Shown piece after piece: positions 23,889 through 31,181 of a stretch of DNA of 31,181 bases. The notes beneath the pieces were generated by a model. That model saw nothing but the letters and a program-made list of their open reading frames with translations, was not told the origin of the DNA and ran no database searches. The number at the start of each line of letters is the position of its first letter. The first letter of the stretch is position 1. This stretch comes from CAWVWF01 sp963933885 (GTDB taxonomy: Bacteria; Bacteroidota; Bacteroidia; Flavobacteriales_C; GCA-002722245). The position numbers and the translations under genes are program-made. The stretch spans positions 1-31,181 of the forward strand of contig CAWVWF010000017.1 of the NCBI GenBank assembly GCA_963933885.1, given 5' to 3'.

Positions 23889-24209
23889 TTATTTATTCGG
23901 TTCGCTTTCTATACTTATTTGGTAAGGAGGATTTTCACTCTCCTTTAAACCAAGCTCAGTAACTTTTTCCTCAACTTCATTTCTTTGTCCATTCAAACTC
24001 ATTTGAGTTTTTGTGATAACAAAAATGTTATTTTGGTCTTTAATCTTATTCTTAATACTCTCCATTTCTCTTACTGTATCCTCTACATAGTAAGAGTTGG
24101 TGATATATAAAAAACCAATCCCAGTTAAGAATAAAATAAAAGGCAATTGATCGAAGAATAACTTATCGTTCACTCCAAACAACTTACTTATTTTTTTCTT
24201 TGCTTTCAT
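23889..24209 (-). CDS. FtsL-like cell division protein
   Basis: The 106-residue protein has a basic cytoplasmic start (MKAKKKISKLFG), one membrane helix (about residues 21-38, FDQLPFILFLTGIGFLYIT) and a short periplasmic segment predicted to be helical (DTVREMESIKNKIKDQNN...). Size, topology and position between rsmH and ftsI match the FtsL-like proteins of Bacteroidota. FtsL forms a complex with FtsB and FtsQ that activates FtsWI. Sequence similarity to E. coli FtsL is too low to see, so the call depends on context. The gene starts four bases after the rsmH stop. Confidence 0.88.
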   Translation of the reverse strand: MKAKKKISKLFGVNDKLFFDQLPFILFLTGIGFLYITNSYYVEDTVREMESIKNKIKDQNNIFVITKTQMSLNGQRNEVEEKVTELGLKESENPPYQISIESEPNK

Positions 24210-24213
24210 CAGT

Positions 24214-25113
24214 CTAAGCTAGTCGCTCTGCAATTCTTAACTTAGCACTTCTGGCTCTGTTGTTAATTTCAATTTCTTCTTCCGAAGGAACTATTGGTTT
24301 TCTAGTAATAACTTTCCATGGAGAATCAGATCTTCCATACAAATCTTTTACTTCAACACCAGTGAAATTACCAGCTCTAAAAAAGTTTTTAACCATTCTA
24401 TCTTCAATTGAGTGATATGAAATCACTACTAATTTCCCTCCTGGCTTCAATACTTTAATACATTGTTCAAGCATATCTTTTAACACCTGCATTTCGTTGT
24501 TCACTTCAATTCTTAAAGCTTGAAATACTTGTGCTAAAAACTTATTGTGTTTGTTGTTTGGAGCTAACCCCTTTACAACATACACTAATTTCCCTGTTGT
24601 TAAAATACCTTCCTCTTCATGGACATATTTGATTCGTCGGGCAATTTTACCTGCTCCTCTTAAATCACTATAAGATCTTAGCATTTCTGCTAATTGCTCC
24701 CATGAATAATCATTAATAATATCAGCAGCATTCTTTTTAATTCCTCTAGCCATTCTCATGTCTAAAGGCGCATCAAAACGAATTGAAAAACCTCTTTCTT
24801 CAGAATCAAACTGATGAGAAGAAACTCCTAAATCAGCTATAATCCCATCCACTTTCCCAACTTGGTAAAGTTTAAGACTGTGTTCTAATTTGGAAAAATT
24901 TGCATGAATCAACTCGAAGCGTTCGTCTTCAATTTCATTCTTTAATGCATCTTCATCTTGATCGAAAGCAAATAAAGTACAAGTATCATTTCTACTTAGA
25001 ATTTCTTTAGAATGACCACCCCCACCGTAAGTTACATCAATGTAAACTCCGTCTTCAGTAATATCTAATGCGTCTATACTTTCTTTTAGAAGGACTGATC
25101 TATGATATTCCAT
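24214..25113 (-). CDS. rsmH: 16S rRNA (cytosine1402-N4)-methyltransferase RsmH
   Basis: RsmH (MraW) methylates N4 of C1402 in the decoding centre of 16S rRNA, using S-adenosylmethionine. The 299-residue protein opens HRSVLLKESIDAL, has the SAM-binding DVTYGGGGHSKEIL motif (about 26-39), then FDQDEDAL, 'DLGVSSHQFD..ERGFSIRFDAPLDMRM' and 'VISYHSIEDRMVKNFF', all typical of this family. Its ATG overlaps the mraZ stop by one base (TAATG), as is usual for this gene pair. Confidence 0.98.
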   Translation of the reverse strand: MEYHRSVLLKESIDALDITEDGVYIDVTYGGGGHSKEILSRNDTCTLFAFDQDEDALKNEIEDERFELIHANFSKLEHSLKLYQVGKVDGIIADLGVSSHQFDSEERGFSIRFDAPLDMRMARGIKKNAADIINDYSWEQLAEMLRSYSDLRGAGKIARRIKYVHEEEGILTTGKLVYVVKGLAPNNKHNKFLAQVFQALRIEVNNEMQVLKDMLEQCIKVLKPGGKLVVISYHSIEDRMVKNFFRAGNFTGVEVKDLYGRSDSPWKVITRKPIVPSEEEIEINNRARSAKLRIAERLA

Positions 25114-25574
25114 TAGTCGTTAGAATCGTTTAAGTCCCCCATCACATCTTCTGCCAAATCAGCAAAATCATCATCACCCATTTCTAACTCTTTGTTGTAA
25201 GTTTCCTTATCCCAAATTTCTATTTTGTTCCCATAAGCGAACAACACTAATTCTTTTTCTATCCCAGCGTATTCCAATAAATTCTTAGGAAGATTAATTC
25301 TTCCTACAGTATCTAATTCTAATTGAGTAGCTCCACTGATGAACTTTCTTGCGAAAACTCTGTTCTTTTTAACGAATTGATTTAAGCTAGAAACCTTTTC
25401 CGAAACAGTTTCCCAGTCGTGCTTTTGATACAACTCTAAACAATTTTCTATTCCACGCTTAACGAAAAACTTACCTTCTGCGGCAGGAGAGAATTGCTTT
25501 CGCAAACTAGAAGGCACAAGTAAACGCCCTTTAGCGTCAACCTTACATTCATATTCTCCAATTAAATTCGTCAT
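25113..25574 (-). CDS. mraZ: Transcriptional regulator MraZ
   Basis: MraZ is a DNA-binding protein of the AbrB-like fold that forms rings and controls the dcw operon it heads. The 153-residue protein has the two swapped-hairpin repeats: CKVDAKGRLLVPSSLRKQF near residues 10-28 and LELDTVGRINLPKNLLEYAG near 83-102, each with the DxxGR core. An acidic tail follows (EMGDDDFADLAEDVMGDLNDSND), longer than in E. coli MraZ. It is the first gene of the operon, and three GTGGT repeats spaced 10 bp apart lie 38-62 bases before its start codon, so it probably controls its own transcription. Confidence 0.97.
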   Translation of the reverse strand: MTNLIGEYECKVDAKGRLLVPSSLRKQFSPAAEGKFFVKRGIENCLELYQKHDWETVSEKVSSLNQFVKKNRVFARKFISGATQLELDTVGRINLPKNLLEYAGIEKELVLFAYGNKIEIWDKETYNKELEMGDDDFADLAEDVMGDLNDSND

Positions 25575-25607
25575 AATATCTTTCCGTCATGTAAAAATAT
25601 GAAAGAT

Positions 25608-25637
25608 TCTACCACTATCTACCACAACACACCACTT
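25608..25637 (-). promoter_or_regulatory. Putative MraZ operator: three GTGGT repeats, 10-bp period
   Basis: Read on the minus strand, the 30 bp divide into AAAGTGGTGT, GTTGTGGTAG and ATAGTGGTAG. GTGGT recurs exactly every 10 bp (ACCAC on the plus strand at 25611, 25621 and 25631). Known MraZ sites are direct repeats with this spacing: TGGGN with 5-nt spacers in E. coli, and AAAGTG-type repeats in mycoplasmas. The site sits 38-62 bases upstream of the mraZ ATG. The assignment is by pattern and position. Confidence 0.7.
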
Positions 25638-25725
25638 TGTTAACAACTTTAACTAATTATAACTTTTTACAGAGGATTAAAAACACACAACACGCTGAAA
25701 AACAACAAACTAATACTAACCAGTT

Positions 25726-25775
25726 AAATGTGGTAATTTGTGGGAGGAATCTAAAACAAACATTCAAATGTGGAT
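25726..25775 (+). repeat. Second GTGG repeat array, opposite orientation
   Basis: On the plus strand AAATGTGG occurs at 25726 and again at 25766, and ATTTGTGG occurs at 25736, so the GTGG cores lie 10 and 40 bp apart, always on the same helical face. It resembles the operator next to mraZ but points the other way. It could be an auxiliary MraZ site for looping or for control of the hydrolase gene. Confidence 0.4.
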
Positions 25776-25834
25776 AACGAAAAGGGGGAAATCACCTATT
25801 TGGAAATAAAACATGCTTTTTGATTATTAGTATA

Positions 25835-25865
25835 TTGATCTGACTGATCCTTTTTGTTATATTTG
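25835..25865 (+). promoter_or_regulatory. Bacteroidota-type promoter of the alpha/beta hydrolase gene
   Basis: TTG at 25835-25837 and TATATTTG at 25858-25865 are 20 bp apart; the second is an exact TAnnTTTG match. Transcription would start near 25872, about 16 bases before the ATG at 25888. Confidence 0.7.
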
Positions 25866-25887
25866 TAAAGATTCTATATCAATATAT

Positions 25888-26652
25888 ATGAGCTACGAAA
25901 TCAAAACAGACGGTAAATTCCGTTATTTAGAAGAAGGTGAAGGAGATGTTGTTGTAATACTACACGGACTATTTGGAGCACTTTCTAATTTTCAAGATCT
26001 ATTTGAGCATTTTAAAGGAAACTATAAAGTAGTTATTCCTATGCTTCCATTATATGAACTTCCTGTTATTAATACAGGGGTTAAATCTTTAGCAAAGTAT
26101 GTTAAAGAGTTTATAGATGAGAAAGGATATGAGGACGTAACGCTTTTAGGTAATTCTCTAGGAGGTCACGTTTCACTAGTATATTATGCAAACTGGCCAG
26201 AAAAAGTACATTCAATGGTACTTACTGGATCTTCAGGATTGTATGAAAATGCTTTCGGTAATCAATATCCTAGAAAAGGTGATAGAGAATATTTAAGAGA
26301 AAAAGCTGCAAAAACTTTTTATGATCCTGCTTTAGCAACTGATGAATTGGTTGATGAATTAAGTGATTTAATTGCAGACAGAAATAAATTAGTTAGAATT
26401 CTAGCATTATCTAGAAGTGCCATTCGTCATAACATGAAGAAGGACCTTCCTAATTTTGATATTCCAGTTTGTTTAATTTGGGGAAAACAAGATATCGTTA
26501 CACCACCAGAAGCGGCAGAAGAGTTTCACGAATTAATGCCAAAAAGTGAATTATTTTGGATTGACAAATGTGGACACGCTCCAATGATGGAACAACCAAT
26601 TGAGTTTAATAACTTAATGGATCCATGGTTGAAAAAAGTTAGAAATAAATAA
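25888..26652 (+). CDS. Alpha/beta hydrolase
   Basis: The 254-residue cytoplasmic protein is a typical single-domain alpha/beta hydrolase. It has the oxyanion-loop HGLFGALSNF (about 26-35), the nucleophile elbow GNSLGG with Ser90, the acid in GKQDIVTPPE (Asp202) and the base in CGHAPMMEQP (His230), so the catalytic triad is complete. The absence of a signal peptide argues for an intracellular ester or related substrate, which cannot be told from sequence. The gene is divergent from mraZ and is followed by a terminator and then engB. To my knowledge this hydrolase-engB-mraZ neighbourhood is common in flavobacteria. Confidence 0.92.
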   Translation: MSYEIKTDGKFRYLEEGEGDVVVILHGLFGALSNFQDLFEHFKGNYKVVIPMLPLYELPVINTGVKSLAKYVKEFIDEKGYEDVTLLGNSLGGHVSLVYYANWPEKVHSMVLTGSSGLYENAFGNQYPRKGDREYLREKAAKTFYDPALATDELVDELSDLIADRNKLVRILALSRSAIRHNMKKDLPNFDIPVCLIWGKQDIVTPPEAAEEFHELMPKSELFWIDKCGHAPMMEQPIEFNNLMDPWLKKVRNK

Positions 26653-26661
26653 AAAAATATT

Positions 26662-26693
26662 AAGGTTCGAATTTAAACTCGGACCTTTTTTTT
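26662..26693 (+). terminator. Intrinsic terminator between the hydrolase and engB
   Basis: AAGGTTCGA (26662-26670), an 8-base loop, and TCGGACCTT (26679-26687) pair over 9 bp with one G-U, followed by a T run to 26693. It ends only 15 bases before the engB ATG, so engB depends on read-through or on a promoter I cannot identify. Confidence 0.8.
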
Positions 26694-26708
26694 GAGCATA
26701 TACGACCT

Positions 26709-27305
26709 ATGAAAATCAAGACTGCATCATTCGTAATGAGTAATACCAAATGGAAGGAATGTCCAAAACCTACCATGCCAGAATATGCATTCATCGGTCG
26801 TTCTAATGTTGGAAAGAGCTCCCTAATAAACATGCTTTGCGACAATAAAGGCTTAGCAAAAACTTCTTCTACTCCAGGGAAAACTCAATTAATTAATCAT
26901 TTCTTAATTAATGAAAACTGGTTACTTTGTGATTTACCTGGTTACGGTTATGCAAAGGTAAGTAAAAGAGATCGAGAGGATTGGAGAAAAATGATTAGAC
27001 AATATCTTTTCAATCGTGAGAACTTAATGAACGTTTTTGTTCTATTAGATTCAAGGGTAAAGCCTCAGCAAATTGATATTGATTTCATGATGGATCTTGG
27101 TGAGAGTGAAATTCCTTTTTCTATTATATTCACAAAAGCTGACAAATTAAAGCCTAAAGATCTAACGAAGAACTTGAAGGCGTATGAAGATGAATTGTTA
27201 ATGCATTGGGAAGAATTACCCCCTAACTTCGTGACTTCATCTGTTAAGAAGAACGGAAAAGAAGATCTGCTAGCCTATATTGATGACGTCAATAAATTAT
27301 ATTAA
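26709..27305 (+). CDS. engB: Ribosome biogenesis GTP-binding protein EngB (YsxC/YihA)
   Basis: EngB is a small essential GTPase needed for late assembly of the large ribosomal subunit. The 198-residue protein has all GTP-binding motifs: G1 GRSNVGKS (30-37), G2 region with TSSTPGKTQ (52-60), G3 DLPGYG (75-80), G4 TKAD (142-145) and G5 'TSS' near residue 183. Length and the 'PEYAFIGRSNVGKSSLIN' opening are typical. The ATG at 26709 is preceded by a short leader that begins in the T tract of the hydrolase terminator. Confidence 0.97.
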   Translation: MKIKTASFVMSNTKWKECPKPTMPEYAFIGRSNVGKSSLINMLCDNKGLAKTSSTPGKTQLINHFLINENWLLCDLPGYGYAKVSKRDREDWRKMIRQYLFNRENLMNVFVLLDSRVKPQQIDIDFMMDLGESEIPFSIIFTKADKLKPKDLTKNLKAYEDELLMHWEELPPNFVTSSVKKNGKEDLLAYIDDVNKLY

Positions 27306-27378
27306 AAATAAGCTAGCTCAGCCTCACTTTCTTCTATTCTTTCTTGATCCGAATTAACTAAACAGGGATTTATTATTC

Positions 27379-28440
27379 CTAAATAAGCTCACTTCCTAAG
27401 CTATCTAAAACAGCAACATATTTTGAAATAGCAGTTTCAAGCTCTTCAACAAATATAAATTCATCCGCTGTATGAGATCTTGCTGAATCTCCAGGTCCCA
27501 TTTTAATACTCTCACAAGGAATAAGAGCTTGATCGGATAATGTTGGAGATCCATAGGTATTAACTCCTAATTTCTCAGCAACTTTTCTAATAGGATGATC
27601 AACATTTACACCACTCGAATTTAACCTCGTTGATCTAGCAGTTACATTACAAGAAACGCTCTGTTTAATTACATCTAAAACCTCTTGGTTTGAGTATTGA
27701 TCATTAACACGCACATCAACAACAAAATCACATTCAGCAGGAACTACATTATGCTGACTTCCAGCATTGATAACTGTTACATTCATACTTATCCCTCCTA
27801 ACTCATCTGAATGATTTGGGAAATCATAAGTATTAAACCAATTTATATCTTGAATCGCTTTATAAATTGCGTTTACACCTTCTTTTCTGGCTGCATGACC
27901 TGATTGACCAACTGCTTTGCAATCCAAAACCATCAATCCTCTCTCTGCAATAGAAATTTGCATTAATGTTGGTTCTCCTATGATAGCAAAATCAACTTTG
28001 GGTAAATAAGGGTATAGATATTCCATTCCATTCTTACCACTTATTTCTTCCTCGGCTGAAGCTGCGAAAACAATATTAAAAGGTAAGTTTTCCTGATTAT
28101 AGAAATGTAAAAATGTCCCAAGCAAACACATCAAGGGCCCACCTGCATCGTTACTTCCTAAACCGTATAACTTACCATTCTCAATACTTGCTTTGTAAGG
28201 GTCTTTTGAATAGCCTTTATTTGGCTTCACAGTGTCGATATGTGAATTTAGTAAGATGGTATACTTACCTTCTTCAAAATGCTTGTTCTGAGCCCAAACA
28301 TTATTTTTATCTCTAAAAAATGAAACTCCATTTTCACTGAAAATAGATTCCATATAAGCTGCCGCATTCTCTTCCGACTTACTTAAAGAAACTATATTAA
28401 TTAAACCTGATAGAGCTTTGATTGGATCAAAAGTAGTCAT
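27379..28440 (-). CDS. M20 family metallo-deacetylase (N-acylornithine deacetylase type)
   Basis: This 353-residue zinc amidohydrolase has the M20 metal ligands in order: His67 in LLNSHIDTVKP, Asp98 in GSNDAGG, the catalytic Glu130/Glu131 in ASAEEEISG, Glu156 in IGEPT and His323 in SHTADEF. The dimerisation domain lies between about 165 and 270. The TLSDQALIPCESIKMGPGDS segment is what one sees in Bacteroidota enzymes that deacylate N-acetyl- or N-succinyl-ornithine in arginine synthesis. No other arg genes are here, so the substrate is inferred and the gene is left unnamed. Its ATG lies 14 bases inside the 3' end of the upstream barrel-protein gene, and it converges with engB. Confidence 0.88.
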   Translation of the reverse strand: MTTFDPIKALSGLINIVSLSKSEENAAAYMESIFSENGVSFFRDKNNVWAQNKHFEEGKYTILLNSHIDTVKPNKGYSKDPYKASIENGKLYGLGSNDAGGPLMCLLGTFLHFYNQENLPFNIVFAASAEEEISGKNGMEYLYPYLPKVDFAIIGEPTLMQISIAERGLMVLDCKAVGQSGHAARKEGVNAIYKAIQDINWFNTYDFPNHSDELGGISMNVTVINAGSQHNVVPAECDFVVDVRVNDQYSNQEVLDVIKQSVSCNVTARSTRLNSSGVNVDHPIRKVAEKLGVNTYGSPTLSDQALIPCESIKMGPGDSARSHTADEFIFVEELETAISKYVAVLDSLGSELI

Positions 28441-30082
28441 TATAGAAATTATTTAAAGATGTTCTTAAACCTATGAAATAATACCTTGTATCGGATTGAG
28501 CTAAATTTTGTTTTGATAAACTTCGTTCTCTAAATCCTATTTCTAAAAATAATTTGGCTCTCGGATTAACTAGATATGCGTAACGTCCTTCAAAATAGTT
28601 CAATTTGTTACCAATACCTTGTCCAATTGAATAACCAGTTAATCCACCATCTCCATTAATATCAGCTCTATTAGTATTATAATCAACAAATACATCCCCA
28701 CCATTATTAACACCAATTGAATCAGTTCCAAACTCTGCCCAAACGAGTTTTAGAGAAAACTTATGTCGCTTATATTTATACCTTACTATACCGATAGCTT
28801 CCTGAAAATTAGCTCCCAGAGGGTGAGCTAATGGTTGATTCATATGTCCATATCCATTAGTACTATCAAAATGAGCATAAGTAAATGGTCTTACTACATT
28901 GTATTCCGCTTGAGCACTTAATCCATAAACATTAAATAAATTGAAAGCTTTTACTCCAATTTGAGCACCATATTTATTTCCCCAATAACCATCTTGCTTT
29001 TTAAATTCTTGAATATTCAAATCATCTAAAACAAACTGTCCATAAAAAGAAACCTTATCCGTTAACTTATACTTTGAAGACAATCCTACTAATACATTAT
29101 CAGCAGATCCATTTTGCCATTCAATAGGTCTTAAAAAGATAATAGGATTCATATATTGCCAGTCAAATCCTTTATCAGCTTTTAACCATGAAATCGATTC
29201 GTATAAACTAATATTAAACCTCTTAGTAGCATTCCAACTCAAGTAATGAACTGCTAAATATTTTTGTGTGAAATTTTGATCACCTCTGTCTGCTTCCGTA
29301 AAACCAATATGACTTAATTGGGCCCACATATTTACATATTTAATATTCCAAACATTTGTTTCCAACTTAACATAAGGATAGTTAAAGGCGTTGTCACTCA
29401 ATAATAAAGAACGATATCCTTCACCCAAAAAATGTTTCCCATGCCCCATAGAAACTGTAAAATATTTACTTGGTTTATATCCAATTGCGCCACTAGCAAA
29501 CGCCCAATCAGTTCCTACGCCCCCTTTAAAAGGCTTGGACCTCCCACCACCAGGCATCACAGTATTTATAGAATTCACATAAGTAGTAACATATGGTAAT
29601 AGCTTAGCTTGATTTTCATAAAAAGAAGATTCAAAAAATACTTTTTCTCCAATTTTACCTGCTAACCAATATCCTCTCGTATTTTGCCAAAACGTATTGT
29701 TTGAAATTTGATCTCTTCCCAAATTAACATTAAACAACAAATTAGCTCTAAGCTTAAATCCTGGTTTATCAATATAAACCAAATCCTCATCCATCAATTT
29801 ATTTTCAGACCACATTAATGCCTTAGCCCATTTTGACGTTGGTAATAAGAATAATCTATTTGTATCAGTCAATAGCGAATCAATTGAATCCAGATTCACG
29901 ACATCATTCACCTCCTCATAAAAATATGGTTTTATAGAAGTATGAAAATTTACATCTTTCTTAGATAAATACATTTCTGAGAAGGCATTCTCATCGTGGT
30001 CTAAGGGTAAAAAAAGCTGTTGGGAAAAAAGTGAATTTACAGATAGAAGTAGTATAATCAACTTATATAAACGTGGTTTCAT
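28427..30082 (-). CDS. Outer-membrane barrel protein, Wzi/RemB-like
   Basis: The 551-residue protein has a Sec signal peptide (MKPRLYKLIILLLSVNSLFS, cleavage near residue 20) and then alternating aromatic-rich strands typical of an outer-membrane beta-barrel, ending in an aromatic residue (YNDYF). The segments GHGKHFLGEGYRSLLLSD, LRPIEW, VVRPFTYAH and LAHPLGANF are shared with the next gene upstream, so they mark a family. It most resembles the capsule-assembly Wzi family and the RemB proteins annotated for gliding motility in flavobacteria. Which of these roles applies cannot be decided. It overlaps the deacetylase gene by 14 bases. HFLGEG may form part of a ligand site. Confidence 0.82.
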   Translation of the reverse strand: MKPRLYKLIILLLSVNSLFSQQLFLPLDHDENAFSEMYLSKKDVNFHTSIKPYFYEEVNDVVNLDSIDSLLTDTNRLFLLPTSKWAKALMWSENKLMDEDLVYIDKPGFKLRANLLFNVNLGRDQISNNTFWQNTRGYWLAGKIGEKVFFESSFYENQAKLLPYVTTYVNSINTVMPGGGRSKPFKGGVGTDWAFASGAIGYKPSKYFTVSMGHGKHFLGEGYRSLLLSDNAFNYPYVKLETNVWNIKYVNMWAQLSHIGFTEADRGDQNFTQKYLAVHYLSWNATKRFNISLYESISWLKADKGFDWQYMNPIIFLRPIEWQNGSADNVLVGLSSKYKLTDKVSFYGQFVLDDLNIQEFKKQDGYWGNKYGAQIGVKAFNLFNVYGLSAQAEYNVVRPFTYAHFDSTNGYGHMNQPLAHPLGANFQEAIGIVRYKYKRHKFSLKLVWAEFGTDSIGVNNGGDVFVDYNTNRADINGDGGLTGYSIGQGIGNKLNYFEGRYAYLVNPRAKLFLEIGFRERSLSKQNLAQSDTRYYFIGLRTSLNNFYNDYF

Positions 30083-30099
30083 TGCAAGATCTTAAGCAA

Positions 30100-30107
30100 C
30101 AAATGTA
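30100..30107 (-). promoter_or_regulatory. Candidate -7 element before the 551-residue barrel gene
   Basis: TACATTTG on the minus strand fits TAnnTTTG and lies 17 bases before the ATG at 30082, but there is no good -33 match. It is bracketed by an 8-bp inverted repeat (TTAAGCAA at 30092-30099 and TTGCTTAA at 30118-30125), which might bind a regulator. Weak evidence. Confidence 0.3.
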
Positions 30108-30127
30108 CAAAGGATTTTTGCTTAAAT

Positions 30128-31181
30128 TTAATTTAACCAACTTTTATAGTTGAAATTAAAATTTGATTTTAGTTTTAAAAATAAATAAGACTCTTCATTC
30201 TTTTGAATTCCACATTGGAGCTTTAAATTATTGGAAGGATGAATTAAGTAATTCATAGAAAAAGAATATCCGAAGTTACTTTTTAAACTCCCTTGAAGAA
30301 TAGGATTATTCAATGAAAAAAGTCCGTTAATAGAATTATAATCAGATTGAAAAATATCACCGCCAAATGAGTCATTAGCATCATCAATTCCTTTTTCATA
30401 ATAGGATAAAAATAGATTTACTCCAAACCTATTATGTTCCCAGGTCAATATTCCGTTTATATCCCAAAAATTAGCACCTAAAGGATGTGCTAATTCAAAT
30501 CCATAATTCGAATAATTTAACTCAGGTTTCTTATGAGCATAAGTATATGGTCTAACCAAGTTATGTTCTAATAATAAATAAAACAAATGATTATCTTTCT
30601 CTATGAGCGTCTTAACTCCAAGTTGATAACCAATCTTATTCTGAAAATACGATGGATTATTGAATGACTCTTTAACATTCAAATCATCTATTACAAATTG
30701 GCTGTACCATTTTGTATTTCTATATTTATAATTAAACCATAAACCCATTATTGAATTATCTACCGAGCCAAGGGAGTATTCAATTGGCCGAAGAAATAAA
30801 ATAGGAAGAACATATTCTGGTCGATAGTTAGACCTGCCTAAGGAATCATCTATAGCCCAAATAATTCCTGAAAAAAGTCCAGTAGTAATATTTTTAAAAC
30901 GTACTCCTAACTTTCTGAATACGCCTCCTTTTTTTCGGTAATTAAAACTTGAAGAAGTTCCAACGTTACTTAATATATGAAATTGAGATTGATAACTAAT
31001 GATCTTATTTTTTAGATCCAATTTCAAAAAAGGATGATAATTAGAATAATCAGATAGAAATAAAGAGTTTAATCCTTCACCAATAAATTCTTTGTCGTAA
31101 GCGACTGTTAATTTAAAAAATTCATTACTACTGTAAATAAGTCTTGAATAAGAATCAGAAAAATTAAATACATTCTTTCCT
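30128..31181 (-). CDS. Second Wzi/RemB-like barrel protein, 5' end beyond window
   Basis: The open frame runs through the right edge, so the N-terminus and signal peptide are not visible. I count about 350 codons inside the window. The frame upstream of a TTG at 31027 continues with EFFKLTVAYDKEFIGEG and LNSLFLSDYSNYHPFLKL, which match GHGKHFLGEGYRSLLLSD and the following residues of the downstream neighbour, so the TTG is not the start. Further shared blocks are LFLRPIEY, FVIDDLN, LVRPYTYAH and LAHPLGANF. The two genes are tandem paralogs 45 bp apart on the same strand. The C-terminus ends in FNYKSWLN rather than the usual terminal aromatic residue. Confidence 0.8.
   Translation of the reverse strand, partial: GKNVFNFSDSYSRLIYSSNEFFKLTVAYDKEFIGEGLNSLFLSDYSNYHPFLKLDLKNKIISYQSQFHILSNVGTSSSFNYRKKGGVFRKLGVRFKNITTGLFSGIIWAIDDSLGRSNYRPEYVLPILFLRPIEYSLGSVDNSIMGLWFNYKYRNTKWYSQFVIDDLNVKESFNNPSYFQNKIGYQLGVKTLIEKDNHLFYLLLEHNLVRPYTYAHKKPELNYSNYGFELAHPLGANFWDINGILTWEHNRFGVNLFLSYYEKGIDDANDSFGGDIFQSDYNSINGLFSLNNPILQGSLKSNFGYSFSMNYLIHPSNNLKLQCGIQKNEESYLFLKLKSNFNFNYKSWLN

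Larger units (their letters stand above)
25575..25887. other. Divergent intergenic control region (313 bp) between mraZ and the hydrolase gene
   Basis: No gene is visible here. It holds the likely MraZ operator (25608-25637), a second GTGG array on the other strand (25726-25775), and the plus-strand promoter at 25835-25865. I do not find a convincing TAnnTTTG promoter for mraZ itself on the minus strand. Confidence 0.8.

Noticed and set aside
27306..27378. Terminator between convergent engB and the deacetylase gene
   Set aside because: No stable stem with a T tract is visible in these 73 bases on either strand.
31025..31027. TTG at 31027 as the start of the second barrel protein
   Set aside because: The upstream codons continue the alignment to the neighbouring paralog, so the gene runs off the window.

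Overview
The window reads as a chromosomal segment of a low-GC Bacteroidota bacterium, most likely of the order Flavobacteriales. The evidence is a division/cell-wall (dcw) cluster with the FtsL-like protein typical of that phylum, a MraY with an inserted loop, a DUF4270 lipoprotein next to a one-domain glycogen-synthase-like protein, Wzi/RemB-type outer-membrane barrels, and promoters of the Bacteroidota form (TTG or TTTG, about 18-20 bp, then TAnnTTTG). I see no tRNA, rRNA, insertion sequence, prophage or CRISPR array.

Layout. (1) 1-5.7 kb, minus strand: panC, panD, rfaE2-like nucleotidyltransferase, a small lipoprotein, radA, an unrecognised exported protein and a sensor histidine kinase, closely packed. 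(2) 5.7-9.0 kb, plus strand: the glycogen-synthase-like protein, the DUF4270 lipoprotein and a DUF2167 membrane protein. An intrinsic terminator lies inside the first codons of the DUF4270 gene. (3) 9.1-25.6 kb, minus strand: a nearly unbroken dcw operon read mraZ, rsmH, ftsL-like, ftsI, murE, mraY, murD, a MurD C-terminal-domain paralog, a 42-codon membrane-protein ORF, ftsW, murG, murC, ftsQ, ftsA, ftsZ, yqeY, closed by a terminator. Four junctions have the form TAATG. murF, murB and ddl are not in the cluster. (4) 25.6-25.9 kb: a 313-bp divergent control region. (5) 25.9-27.3 kb, plus strand: an alpha/beta hydrolase and the GTPase EngB. (6) 27.4-31.2 kb, minus strand: an M20 deacetylase and two tandem Wzi/RemB-like barrel proteins, the second cut by the window edge.

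Working together, the dcw genes make lipid-linked peptidoglycan precursor (MurE, MurD, MurC, MraY, MurG) and assemble the divisome (FtsZ, FtsA, FtsQ, FtsL-like, FtsI, FtsW). Upstream of mraZ there are three copies of GTGGT at exact 10-bp spacing, which fits the direct-repeat operators known for MraZ autoregulation.

The most unusual points are: (a) between murD and ftsW, a free-standing 182-residue MurD C-terminal domain with most ligand motifs kept but no ATPase domain, followed by a 42-aa single-pass membrane protein; (b) the likely MraZ operator and a second GTGG array in the opposite orientation; (c) the terminator hidden in the signal-peptide codons of the DUF4270 lipoprotein; and (d) a GT5 protein that lacks its second Rossmann domain and the KTGG motif. 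All calls come from reading the sequence; no database search was run.
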